NCBI GenBank assembly: GCA_903813345.2
Contig: CAIIXF020000011.1
Coordinates: 8,330,659 to 8,394,658, forward strand
Direction: 5' to 3'
DNA: 64,000 nucleotides
DNA from: Owenia fusiformis
Taxonomy: Eukaryota > Annelida > Polychaeta > Sabellida > Oweniidae
The translations under genes were made by a program, and so were the position numbers. The notes under the pieces are model-generated. The model made no database searches. It was not told where the DNA came from and saw nothing but the letters and a program-made list of their open reading frames with translations. Position 1 is the stretch's first letter. The number at the start of each line of letters is the position of its first letter. Shown piece after piece: positions 11,502-23,400 of this stretch.

Positions 11502-11843
11502 CTGCCCTATCATTAGGCGTGATTGTCACGCATTTGCTGGAAAAATAGAAATCACGCATCGATTTAGCGTGTATGATCAAATATCAAGCAAATCACGCAT
11601 TTTGTTGATATTTTTAAAAATCGTTTTTTGTGAAATGTCGACATGGTAAAAAACCGAACGGCGAAAAAAGCGAATGCATTCTGTTCAATCTTTGCACGCG
11701 ATTGCCGTTTATGTCACGCATTTGGTACAAAATATGTTTATATATCATGCATTTGTTTCGAAAATATTTACACCAAAGTTTGAAGGTAGGTGTTCAACAT
11801 TTGGAAGTCACTCATGTTACATGGTCCCAAGTTGACAGCCCTG
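11502..11843 (+). mobile_element. MITE family alpha, short copy with 6-bp target duplication
   Basis: Flanked by CATGAG at 11496-11501 and 11844-11849. The right end reads AAGTTGACAGCCCTG, the family terminus also present at 19079. The interior has family marks TTGTCACGCATTTGCTGG and GGTCCCAAGTTGACAG. The left terminus (CTGCCCTATCATTAGG) has diverged from CAGGCCTGTCAACT. At 342 bp it is shorter than its relatives (485 and 510 bp) and carries no transposase. Confidence 0.75.
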
Positions 11844-11849
11844 CATGAG

Positions 11850-13504
11850 TGAGGATTACTTTAGACTAGAAAATTGTCCAAGCAAACAAAATGGTGAACA
11901 TAAACTATTTAGAATTCACAATGGTTTGAGCTTTATTATACTCTAACAATGTGAGAAGTACACATTCCCATGTTCCTTTGATGTTCCTTGGTAAGGTAGG
12001 ATGATCCGTGGAAATTTTGGAGTCTTACAAATGTGTCTCTTTTGTAATCCTACTCCTTGAAATTTTAAAAAGTTATCCTCACTTCAATGTCTCCATGCTA
12101 GCTTTAAGCATGCACCTTCATAGTTATAAAAATGTGTTTAAATGTGAAGTTTTCTTTTACATGTCTCTTTAGTCAGGAAATGCATTCACATATAAGGAAT
12201 AAAAAGGGATATAAAATCTTTTTTGTACTTTTGATTAACTTTACTGCTAACTTAAAGAATTTTGGCACATATCAGTGGCTTAGGAACATTTACGCCAAAT
12301 TGCCAATGGCTAGAGTTGAAAACTGAGAGTAAAAGAATAAATAATTTTCCTATGGTTCACCAGTCATATTCTCTCACTGTGAATTTAAAATAAATGGTTT
12401 ATCTTGAGGACACACATGGTACCAGTCATATCTATTTACCTGTTAATTGTATCATTGATAATCAATATGTTTTTTCTGTTTGCCGTGAACTGTTCCAACT
12501 GAAATCTATTAAATAAAGGAAAAGCTTATCGCGCAAATGATTACAAACCCTGGCCTGAAAAACTTGTCTACTCTTAGATTCAGCCTCAGCCATTGGATGA
12601 TTTGAGGCAATTTTCATCAAGTTTACAAAGGGTATTCTAATCTAAGTGTGACATATGTAAAACCAAATAAATGTGAATCTTCTAAATAATTCTAAAATGT
12701 ACCTTTATGCAGCCAGTAAAAACAACCATATAATATCTTCGCCTGCCCTATCAATAGTGACACTACATATATGTAGCTGTAGCAAAGAAAAGATAATTGG
12801 CTTGATTGCCTTGAAATCACTGTGGGCTATTTGACTGTAAAATTAAGTTGACTGGCCTCTAAAGCATTTAAAGGCTAATGTCCAATTAAGTAAAGGGTGA
12901 TGTTTTTAAAAACATGGGTTACATAAGCATGGCTCAGTTTTAATGAGAACATAATCTGGCCCAAAGTCTGTATAAAATTCAAAATCCCTTTACAAAGTTC
13001 GATTTCTATGAGAGCACATAAGGCCATGTACATGTATAAATCGATTTTCATTATTAACTTGTGTAAGCAAAATTGGAAGTAACCCCAGAGTTATTGATGC
13101 ACAGATATCGTGTATACATCATTTTGATTGGTAGAAGGGTATTCTGGGATATCACATCTTCTTTCTAAAAGCATGAAAAATCTGAACTGAGTATTCATTC
13201 CCACTTGCATTGGAGAGTCTAAGAAATGAGAGCACTGCTACGGAGTATGAGACCTGTCAATCATTGTAATTATAAAGGAGCACGTCAAAAGTTCAATGTA
13301 GCCAAAAAAGCTATATATTATCACCAGTCACCCTCTCCTCTCGTTAAAGATCTAATAGCAAAGGTATCACCAAAATGAATCAATGAAGAATAAAACAAAT
13401 GTATGTATAATGAAGAAATAAATATATAATAAAAAAATTCATGCAAAATGTAAATTTCATAAAAAATATGAATAAGCCACACGGTGAACAGAATCGCATC
13501 CTTG
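11850..13504. other. No recognisable gene or repeat
   Basis: 1.6 kb of AT-rich sequence with only short ORFs lacking family features. No inverted ends noticed. Confidence 0.4.
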
Positions 13505-15165
13505 AACAGAATGCACTTTTCGGGATGGAAAATTCAAAATGGCCACCTTGACATTTACCCAGACTGCCTAAAAACTAATCAGTTCCAAACTTTCCATAGA
13601 AACATCTTTTAGGATGAATCCATGAAACCTGTAAACAACCCTCAAGAGACACGTTTTAAGGTATTACTTCACAGTGTATCAGCTTTTTTCTAAAATTCAG
13701 ATTTTTCCGAAAAAAATTCTGGTAAAAGATATACTCACGCCCGGTGATCGTGAATATGGGACGGAGGGGGGGAGCAGGCAATTTCTGCTAGGAAATTCAA
13801 CAAATCTGGAAGATTTAATTTTTCAAGAAAAAGTTTACTATTGAATTGCTAAATGGATAGGCGCACGGTATGGTAGAATATGTTAGGTTTTCTGGAATTT
13901 TTTCTGAAACGATACGCATCTAAGGTATGAGATCTATTAAAAAAGGCGCAAGGCCATCAACAGGCACAAATCAACATTTTTGCTATAAATCAAGCAACAA
14001 TGGTCTGGACGACCTGTAATAAATACTTGTAAGTGATGTTATCATAACTAAATTAATGTCATTGCTGAATTTATAAAATAAGTTTCCATATGTGAAATAA
14101 AAAATAATCGAAAATAATGAATTTGGGACGGAGGGGGGGGGAGGGGACGGAGGGGGGGAGCAATATGTATATAAGACATGATTAGAGATGTTTCGCGACT
14201 TTAAGTCCTTTTACTCCAAATGTCCCCATTTTTCAGTCTCCAGGGGTATATCATCCAGTTTCTTACTAAGTTAATGAGTTCATTTTTCAAATACAAGAAT
14301 TCGTGTGAAGTTGTTTCACTTTATAGAATTATTACTCCCCCCTCCGTCCCCTCCCCCCCTCCGTCCCATTTTGATTATTTTCGATTATTTTTTATTTTAC
14401 GTATGGGAACTCATTTTATAAATTCAGCAATGACATTAATTTAGTTATGATAACATCACTTACAAGTATTTATTACAGGTCGTGTAGTCCATTGTTGCTT
14501 GATTTATAGCAAAAACTTTGACTTTTGCACGTTGGTTGCGTTGCGCCTTTTTTAATAGATCTTATATCTTAAAAGAGTATCGGTTGAAAAATAATCCTAG
14601 AATACCTAACATATTTTATCATACCGTGCGCTTATTCAATTTGCAATTCAATTGTAAACTCTGTCTTGAAAAAATAATTTTACCAGATTTGTTGAATTTT
14701 CTAGCAGAAATTGCCTGCTCCCCCCTCCGTCCCATATTCACGATCACCGGGCGTGATACTGATGTATTACAAAATATGTGAAAATTGGAAAGATTGACAG
14801 TTTAGTTATTTCTAAAAAAATGTTTTAATTTAACATTGCTCTCAATGGGAAATTCTTTTTTATTTTTTAAATCAAGCCTTCACAGACATGATTTTAGGAC
14901 AGAAAATCCAAAATGGCCGCCTTAACATTTACCAAGAATGCCGAAAAACTAATCAGTTCTAAACTGTTATAGGTTGTAACATCCCTGAGAATTTCAAATG
15001 AATCCTTCAAACAGTTTGGCTGGAAACCTGTAGACAAGCCTTGACAGACAAGATTTTAGGACGGAAAATCCAAAATGGCCGCCTTAACATTTACCCAGAA
15101 TGCCAAAAACTAATCAGTTCTAAACTTTCATAGGTAGAAACATACCTGAGAATTTCATGGTACGT
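13505..15165. repeat. ~162-bp tandem repeat split by a foldback insertion
   Basis: The phrase AAAATGGCC(G/A)CCTT(A/G)ACATTTACC, followed by AATGCC and AAACTAATCAGTT, recurs near 13538, 14911 and 15073. The last two are 162 bp apart. The first is separated by the 1020-bp foldback element at 13736-14755, so that element inserted into a pre-existing array. Confidence 0.6.
13736..14755. mobile_element. 1-kb foldback element, CACGCCCGG ends, 5-bp target duplication
   Basis: Left end CACGCCCGGTGATCGTGAAT and its complement at the right end are flanked by ATACT at 13731-13735 and 14756-14760. The arms are long: about 430 bp (to ~14160 and from ~14325) pair with modest divergence, leaving a ~165-bp unpaired centre. 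Both arms carry GGGACGGAGGGGGG-type G-runs. There is no transposase. A 5'-CAC terminus with a 5-bp duplication is the pattern expected of Transib/RAG-like transposition, but that is inference. Confidence 0.85.
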
Positions 15166-15169
15166 TTAT

Positions 15170-17070
15170 GGAGCTCCTCCGCTCCCAATATTTAGAGGGG
15201 GCTCATATCTGAAAAACATTTCCGAATTTTTATAAAATCACACAGATACTGCCTGGCTTCCAAGATGCAAAAATAATTTGTATAGATAGTGTACCTTGAA
15301 CACCATTTTTTATGAATGCTGGGGACTCAGTATTAAAAGGATAATTTCAAAATATATAGGTCTGGGAAAGGTTTAAGGCACACTGCGTCGCTATAGAATG
15401 AATTGCGCTACTATTTTCACAATTGTATTGATATTTGGTGTCAAATACACATATCTTGGTATATTTGAAGTCCCAAAACGGCTTAGTTTCAGAAATATCC
15501 CAAATTTAAATTCAAAAATGGCCATTAGCTCCGCACCCTACGCACCCAATATTTCCCACAGGCTCTGTCTGCATAGGGTGGTTAACCACTCGAAAACCAG
15601 ATTCATATTCTCTAATTTCAATAAATTTGCAGAAAATCTGTATCATTACTGGCACTGAATACCAATTTTAAATGTCCAGCCAAAACTGGTGAAAGGGAAA
15701 AATGATTTTTTAGATTTTTTTCAATGAAATTCAAATTGCTTCTATGATTGTTGAAAATCTAATTAGCCATGAAATGTATACGTCTTTTTCATGTATTGTA
15801 TGAAACATTGTATGATTGATTTTTAATTTAATAAATTGAATTGAATTGAAGAACGGGTTTAACCAGCTCATATAAGTTGATAAATATGTGACTGAATGCA
15901 AGTTCAGTGAGAAAAGAATATTCTTAATTTCAAAACTTGAAAATGTGAGCATTAGCGAGCGGCGAATCATTTGAAAATGTTCATAATGCGAGCGAACCGG
16001 GCAAACAAATATTTTAAAGATTTGAATACTGCGACCGATGTGAGTCACAAATATTTTGCACAAAAAAATGTTCACCCACCTGAGAAAAAACCTGGAGTGC
16101 TTGATCAGAAGTGAATGCTTTGACCAATGAATGTATATCAACATATGCACCTGTTCAAATCCTCAGAAAATAGCCAAAATCCAACATATGATTGTCTGAA
16201 ATCTACCAATCTGACTTTATCCCTATAAGTATATACAATGTACATGTATTTAACTCCTTCTGAACTGGTCACTTTTTGGAAAAACGAAAAAAATAAAATG
16301 TAAATGAATTGAGAAGCAAGAAAAGTTAGCAAGACATAGTAGGTTACATATCATTTTGAAAGGGAAGACCCATAATTTATGTGTTTTTTTGCTAGAAAAA
16401 TATGAAGACCATTCACGGGGCCATATGCTAATGGAGAAAACTGATCCACTTCTTACATGTATAAAAAGATTACAGAGAACAGCAATGAACAAAGTTTGTT
16501 TTGTTGTTGGTTAGGTAACATGTTAATGACTTCACATGTTAATATAGAATCAACAGAGATGTGTGACGTTACAATTATTTGTTTGTTTATAGTTGCTCGA
16601 TGGAGTATATATGTGACTGATGTCATAGTTTATGTCATACGTCATATCTCGAATCACATCATTTGAATACTTGGCAGTTGCCTTGATGATTTGCCATATA
16701 AGCTAATAAAGTTGGGATTTAGGTCAAGTCAATGGTCCTAGCCAGGTCCATAGAATGAAGGGACCCGCCCACTTCATAGGGGGCCTTCGTAAAAAATGTG
16801 AATATGCAAATGAGATAGTGTCATTGTGACATCATAATGTAAGGTGGTGCATTTGGATATTTAACAAAATGGAATTATTTTAGCATTTAATTTTTCATTA
16901 GGGCTTCAATTCAAAAAGCTGAATTGACAGAATTATAGCTAGGCCTAGATCTTTTTATGCCACAGACACAGCAACAAGACAGAGTTCATCCCCCTCCCAC
17001 TCACTTTGTTTTACTTAGAAAAAAGATTACATTATGGCCAGGGTGCATGTTTGGAATTTTTCTGCATTCC
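15170..17070. other. No recognisable gene
   Basis: About 1.9 kb of AT-rich sequence. The longest minus-strand ORF (139 codons at 15731-16150) has biased composition and no recognisable domain, and I treat it as chance. No bounded repeat identified. Confidence 0.4.
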
Positions 17071-17072
17071 TC

Positions 17073-17377
17073 AACCTGTGAACTCGCCGCGCCAATCAGT
17101 GTTCGTCGGCCTTTGACCGACGTTCTATATATGGTAATTCCTTCTAACATCATCGTTGAGCCCGGAATTGACCAATGACATGCTCATATTTAATTAGATC
17201 GATTTGGCGCATGTTTCTTCAAGCTCGCTGATTGGTAGAAGAAAGGTCAGCGCGTAGGTCAAAAGTGATTTATTACCCACACTGTCACCAGTACCCGTCG
17301 TGGGGGCGGGGATACTAAACTGTAATATGGTCTCTACTAGGCAGAGTGTAGTTTAACTAGACTCTGCACGCAGGGTA
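17073..17377 (+). repeat. ~305-bp interspersed repeat with promoter-like boxes, copy 1
   Basis: Runs from AACCTGTGAACTCGCC to GCACGCAGGGTA and matches 28752-29052 over its whole length with scattered changes. It contains three CCAAT-type boxes (GCCAATCAG, ACCAATGAC, and CTGATTGG in reverse) and a TATA-like TATATATGG. Near the 3' end it has the hairpin GCAGAGT/ACTCTGC. The arrangement resembles a Pol II promoter module, such as the LTR or terminal region of a mobile element, but no coding sequence lies beside it. Confidence 0.6.
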
Positions 17378-17426
17378 GCACTTATGTGCTTAGAAAAGAC
17401 TGGTGAGAAGATTTGTTTTGAAAAAT

Positions 17427-17502
17427 GTATAAAAACAAGAAAATTCAGTGGTAAAAAATTCCTGAATTTTTTCATTGAATTTTCTTGTTTTTTATACATT
17501 TA
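17427..17502. repeat. Inverted repeat (hairpin)
   Basis: AAATGTATAAAAACAAGAAA is matched by its near-perfect reverse complement about 30 bases on (CAAGAAAATTCA against TGAATTTTCTTG). It could fold into a stem of roughly 25 bp. It may be the core of a degraded MITE. Confidence 0.5.
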
Positions 17503-17850
17503 ATCAAAATGTTCCTAGTAGTTTTTACTCTGATCAGTCTGGGTTTGCTTTTCCGTTGTGATTTAGTTAAGGCTGTAAGTTTATCTTTAACTTCTTTAGT
17601 CAGTCGAGTGAATGTTTTTTCTGCCAAATTCCATTCTGCTCGGACATTTTCGTAAGTCTCCGGAGGTTGTACAAACCTAACTCATTCTCAAAATTCATTT
17701 TGTTCATTGCGAATCTCGCTCCTAGCAAACCGCCATATTGGAAATGGGTCGAAAAAACATTCACTCGATGAACAATTTACAAGTCTTGATCGAAAAAGAA
17801 GTATTTCAGCGCTCCAATAGTTGCACGGATTGATGATACTGATGTAAGAC

Positions 17851-18335
17851 CAGGCCTGTCAACTTGGGAACACCTAACATGAGTGACTTGCAAATGTTGA
17901 ACACCTCCCCTCAAAATGTGGACACCTGGTCCAAATCTGAACACCTTGATCCAAATTTTGAACACCTTGGTTTAAATTTTATTACATCTTGCCAAATTTT
18001 GAACACCTCAAATTTTTAGCCCTCGCTACGCTCGCGTTTCAAACTTCCATGGGGGGGTTAGGTACGAAAAATTTCTAACGGAATGCGTGACATATACGTA
18101 ATTCGCGTGAAAAGTCCGAACGAAATGGGTACATTTTTTTTCCGGCGTTCGTATTTTTGCTGTGTAGACGATCTTTTTTAGAAATTTTTCTTCAGAAATA
18201 TTTTTGCTTGACAATTACCAGGTAAAATGCGTATTTGCGTGACATTTTCTGTCACGCAAAAATAACTGGCGTGACTTCAAATTCTTCATCAAATGCGTGA
18301 CAAATACGCAAATTGCGGGACAGTTGACAGGCCTG
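17851..18335 (-). mobile_element. MITE family alpha, 485-bp copy (inverted orientation)
   Basis: Begins and ends with CAGGCCTG and is flanked by TAAGAC at 17845-17850 and 18336-18341. The inner termini are CAGGCCTGTCAACTTGGGA and, in complement, CAGGCCTGTCAACTGTCCCG. The interior is the reverse complement of the copy at 18570-19079, with repeated CGTGACA and ACGCAAAT phrases. Non-coding. The 6-bp duplication agrees with the other two bounded copies. Confidence 0.85.
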
Positions 18336-18569
18336 TAAGACACAGTTAGAGACGGCTTGGTATAAAAAACCTCCTACCTCATACCCACCTATCCACCTAC
18401 GTGGGACATGATACAGTCATTGAAGGGTTCAATTTTAAAGATTTTTAAATCTCAAAATAACTCTAATTGTTAACATTTCTACAATTCCAGCTTTATTTTA
18501 TGAGTAGACGGATGACAGATCCATAAATAAAGGCATATGGGTGCATTGTAATGTTTAATGACCCGAGGG

Positions 18570-18843
18570 CAGGCCTGTCAACTGTCCCGCAATTTGCGTA
18601 TTTGTCACGCATTTGCTGAAGAATTTGAAGTCACGCCAGTTTTTTTTGCGTGACAGAAAATGTCACGCAAATACGCATTTTACCTGGTAATTGTCACGCA
18701 AATATGTTTCTGTAAAAATTTTTTCAAAATATGTTTATGATACGGTAAAAATACGAACGTCAGAAAAAAACGAACGAAATTTGTTCGGATTTGTCACGCG
18801 AATCCCGTATATGTGACGCATGTTCATTGGAAATTTTCGTACC

Positions 18844-18880
<37 letters not shown>

Positions 18881-19079
18881 TTGACGACATCGCGAGCGTA
18901 GCGAGCGCGAAAAATTTGAGGTGATATTTAAGTTTAGCAAAGGTGCTCAAACTTTGGCCAAAGGTGTTTAAAAGTTGGCCAAAGGTGTTCAAAATTTGGA
19001 CAAAAGTGTTCAGATTTGGACTTCGGTGTCCAACATTTGTAAGTCACTCATATTAGGTGGTCCCAAGTTGACAGCCCTG
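18570..19079 (+). mobile_element. MITE family alpha, 510-bp copy with a C35 tract
   Basis: Left end CAGGCCTGTCAACTGTCCCG; right end AAGTTGACAGCCCTG; exact flanking duplication CGAGGG at 18564-18569 and 19080-19085. The interior repeats the phrase TGTCACGC and has short AAGGTGTTCAAA-type units near the right end. It holds a run of 35 consecutive C at 18845-18879. No coding sequence; the glycine run seen in one frame comes from the homopolymer. Confidence 0.87.
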
Positions 19080-19170
19080 CGAGGGTGCCCCAGGGGAATA
19101 ACAAACTAACGATCGCGAGCATAGGTCCAACAAGCCAGATAAAGAAATTGAAAGAAAGTGTGCTAAATTC

Positions 19171-19240
19171 GATGCCCCGAGTGGGAATCGAACCCAGCTG
19201 GGCTGTAGTAGCAACCTGCTATCAAGGGTGTTACAAATGC
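19171..19240 (-). other. tRNA-like (SINE head) remnant
   Basis: On the minus strand GGTTCGATTCC (19184-19194 in complement) is a perfect Pol III B-box/T-arm, preceded by TAGCAGGTTGCTAC, which could be a worn A-box/D-arm. No 7-bp acceptor stem forms, so this is not a functional tRNA. It is probably the head of a tRNA-derived SINE or a decayed tRNA. Confidence 0.35.
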
Positions 19241-20168
19241 ATCTATAATTAATCATGAACTAAGATTTAATAAATTAAGATCTTTAAAATTTAACCCTTC
19301 AAAGACTGTATCATGTCCATCGTACGTGGGTAGGTTGGTATGAGTTAGGAGGTTTTTTATACAAAGCCGTTAGAGACCAAAAGTAATCCACAGATCTCAT
19401 CATTCATGTTTTAAAGGTCACTATTATATTTTAGCTGTCCAAGTTCGCCATGGGAAAGCTATTATATCAAAATCCAAATAGCTTTCGCAAGAAGTAAGGG
19501 AAGGAGTGATCAAATTTGAAATGTGACCCTATTGAGGGTTGCAGCAAAATTCAGAACATGCACCCAGACCTTATAGTGACTGGGGGGATTTATAAATAAT
19601 TCTTCCTGGGCATGGGCCTGTATTTTTACATTGACTGGGTACCCCCATAAATGTGGGGTCGAATTGGCATTTTTTCTTATATTTTATCATTCTTGTGCCA
19701 ATTTTCCCCCACACTTGAAACCTATTCCTTATCCTGTACCTGGGTTACCATATTCTATGGCCACTGAGTGTGGCTATACAATATAAATGAGACACTCTTC
19801 GTTGTTTTGAATTTGCCTTTAAATTGCTGAGCCGTCTTATTTTTATTGATGTAAACAGAATAAACTCACCTTCATTGATCTTTACATGCAGTACTATTTC
19901 ATAAATTGGTCTACTTCGCAGGATATTTATTCTCAAAAGAATTTAAATAAAACGGAAGGAAATTTTTACAACAAGCGGCCATCTTGATTAAATCGCTATA
20001 GCGGAAAAAGGCATGCTTTCAAAATGGAGAACGAGACGACGTCTATCTTAAATGAAAACGTTCAATATTTCATAAACAAGACAAGCTGTTACCATTTCAA
20101 TTCATGAAATATTAAAGAACGATCTTTAGAATATTACATAAATTTATTGAACGACGGCTAAAGATTCT
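19241..20168. other. No recognisable gene
   Basis: AT-rich sequence with only short ORFs. Shares a short phrase about washing-out of conserved sequence with 29240-29345 (ACACTTGAAACCTATTCC near 19711 and its complement near 29266), so part of it is repeat-derived. Confidence 0.4.
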
Positions 20169-20173
20169 ACAAT

Positions 20174-20485
20174 CACTGGCAGATTAGGGGGGGGGGGGGG
20201 GCCCCCCCCTAATCCGTGGGCCCAGAAAAAAAATTGGGCCCAAAAAAAATTGTGGGCCAAAAAAGGCCTTCAGGCCCCAAAAAGTGGGCCATTTTGGTTA
20301 TTACTGGGCCTTTTAAGGCCTTATTTATAATATTTCAGGCCAAATTTTGAAGAAAATTGGCCTCAAAATTTCAAAATTTGGGCTCACTTTTGGGTTTTAG
20401 GGGCCCAAAATTTTTTGCGCAGACGTTTTTTTCTCTGACCTGCAATTTGGGCCCCCCCCCTTGTTGATTCCCAGATCCGCCCCTG
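20174..20485 (+). mobile_element. MITE family gamma, copy A (CASTGGCGGATC ends)
   Basis: Flanked by ACAAT at 20169-20173 and 20486-20490 (5 bp). The left end CACTGGCAGATTAGG and right end CCCAGATCCGCCCCTG are diverged inverted termini. Next come a G-run/C-run block, then many GGCC and GGGCC phrases (AAAAAGGCCTT, GGGCCCAAAA) in self-complementary order. No coding capacity. Same family as 30579-30911 and 42405-42756. Confidence 0.8.
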
Positions 20486-20490
20486 ACAAT

Positions 20491-23400
20491 AGTTCACAGT
20501 GTTCCAGATGGAATCACTTCTAGCCAAGAATTGGCTAGAGACTCGAGTAATACCTGGGTACCTTGGTAATTCAAGTAGAAAATCCAAATATCTCTTAATC
20601 CAGATATAATGTGCATCAGTGAATCATTTCTTAAATACCATGATGTTTTGACTATTCCGAACTATGTATGGTATGGTAATAACCGTACAAATCAACATCA
20701 CAACGCAAGACGTGGATCAGGGGGAGTAGGTGTCTTAATCCATGAACGAGTGTTTAACATATTTAACATTGAACTTTTAGATGATGAGTCTGAAGGAATT
20801 TTGTGGATGAAGCTTTCATGCAAAACATCAGATACAGTGATATGTTTATGTAGTTGCTATTTGCCTCCCAAAGACTCTACACGTTCTATTGATGGAGAGG
20901 ATTTTTATAATAATTTGTTAAATAAAATCTACATTTATCAAAATATTGGTTTCACTGTAATATGTGGTGATTTCAATTCAAGATGTGGTGATGTATTTGA
21001 TTACATAGCCGGTGTGGATGAAGTCCCACCGAGAAACATCCTTGATTATGGCGAAAACTCGTATGGTGTATTGCTTACAGAATTTTTAATTGATTCAAAT
21101 TTTGTAATGTTGAATGGTCGGAAAGGTAATTCAAATAATTTTACTTTTATTGATGCAATGAGAGGAAAGTCAGTTATAGACTATATAATTGTACCTCATG
21201 AGCAATTGGATTTATGGCAAGATTTCTCTGTCTTAACCATAAGTGATATTATAAATAAATTCAATTTGCGAATTCCAGATAAGCAACCTGATCATTCAGT
21301 TCTTTTATGTGAATTATCTTTAAACCATGTGAGTAATGTTTCTGATGCATATACATATGAAAATGACAATCACTTTGATGATGCTAAGAAAAGGTATGAT
21401 GTACGGAATGTTCCAAATAATTTCATGGAAAATGATGCTTTTAATGATATTTTAAATGATGCAATACTATCTATTGAAAACGCACTCAATGTATCAAATG
21501 ATGTGAATAATGCATATTGTATTTTTGAAAATCTTGTACTTAAAGAAATGGATAAAAATCTTCCTGCAAAATCTAAACACACATGTCAAAACAAACGTAA
21601 AAAATCTATGTATAAGGCATATTGGTGCAAGGAATTGGATAATGCATGGGAACAGGTGTGTAAATCTGAAAAAGCCTATATAAAATGTAAACATGGAGTA
21701 TATCAAAAACGTGCCTTGAAAGCCACATATTGTCAAGATAGAAGGTATTTTGATCGTTTAAATAGAAAATATAAACGTAATTATCAACGTAAGGAAGAAA
21801 TGGAATTAATGAACATGTGTAATGATAAATACGATCAAAAGTCTTTCTGGAAACAAATTGGTAAAATAGGCATATCTGAAAATAGGCAAAACAGTATTCC
21901 TATGCAGGTTATCGACAGTGATGGTCAAATGTCAACCGATAAAAACACAATTTTGAACCAATGGGAAGTAGAGTTTCAGAAACTGTACAATCAAAAAGAT
22001 AATCCCAATTACAACTCTGAGTTTTTTCACTCTATTCAAACTGAGTACAACTCAATGAATACCGATGAGTCCAAGGACGTAAACCCTGATTTAAACAAAG
22101 ATATTTCTTTACAGGAGGTCATGTCAAGCATAAAAAATGCTAAACTGAGAAAAGCCGCTGGTTTTGATCGAATACCTGCTGAGGTTATAAAAAACCGGGC
22201 GTGTATGACATTACTTCATTTGATTATCGCATACTCATTCACTCACTCCATTGTTCCAGAACAATGGAACATGGGGATAATTAACCCAATTCCAAAATCT
22301 GGTAACAAAGATCGTCGAGTTCCTTTAAATAGCCGCGGAATAACCTTGATCTCGATACCTTGTAAGGTTTATTGCGACATTATAAACTCACGCTTGACTG
22401 ACTGGATTGAGAAAAATGGTAAACTTGTTGATGAACAAAACAGCTTTCGCAAGGAACGAAGCTGCCAGGACCATCTTTACTCATTATATTCTATTGTTCA
22501 TAACAGACAATTATCTAAACTGTCAACTTTTGTTTGTTTCGTAGATTTTTCTAAAGCCTTTGATAATATTAACAGACAATGTCTGTTTGTAAAATTGAAT
22601 AGAATGGGCATTAAAGGTCGTATATATCATGCCATAGTCTCACTTTATGAAAATGTGCAATGTGCGGTGAGAATAAATGGTACTTTAACAAATTGGTTTC
22701 CCGTTTCAAAGGGTGTGAAACAAGGGTGTAAAATTTCACCGAGTCTTTTTTCAATATATATTAACTCTTTAGCCACTGAGATTAAAAATTTAGGGCTTGG
22801 TGTAAAATATGGTTTGAATGAAAATATTAGTTTACTCTTATATGCTGATGACATCGCTTTAATTGCTGCAAATGAGTTTGATCTTCAGACAATGTTAGAT
22901 AAATTAAATGAATGGTGCAATAATTGGCGAATTCAAATCAGTACTGAAAAAACCCAGGTTTTACATTTTCGCCCCAAAAATATTGTACAATCAAAATTTG
23001 TTTTTCTCAATGGATTGAACACAATATCCTCTGTAAATGAATACCAATACCTAGGTTTGTATTTAGATGAGCACCTTACTTTTAAAAAGGCAATTGAAAC
23101 ATTAGCAGCCTCTGCTAGCAGAGCTCTTGGAGTCATTATTGCTAAATTTTACCATAAGGGAGGTTTTACCTTTGATGTTTTCACAAAACTTTATAATTCA
23201 CTTGTTTTACCAATTATGACATATGGATCTGGTATTTGGGGAGATAAACCACGTGGACTGCTAAATAATGTTCAAAATAAGGCAGCCCGTTTCTTCCTAG
23301 GTGTTGGAAAGTACACACCAAATGATGCTGTAAATGGCGATATTGGATGGCCTTCATTTTATAGCGTTCAACTTAAGGAAACCTTTCGTCAGTGGTGTAG

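Noticed and set aside
15731-16150. Minus-strand 139-codon ORF
   Set aside because: AT-rich low-information composition, no domain, no neighbouring exon signals.
18735-18992. Minus-strand ORF with a glycine run
   Set aside because: Produced by the C35 homopolymer inside a MITE.
19171-19240. Functional tRNA gene
   Set aside because: Only the B-box is convincing; acceptor and D stems do not form.
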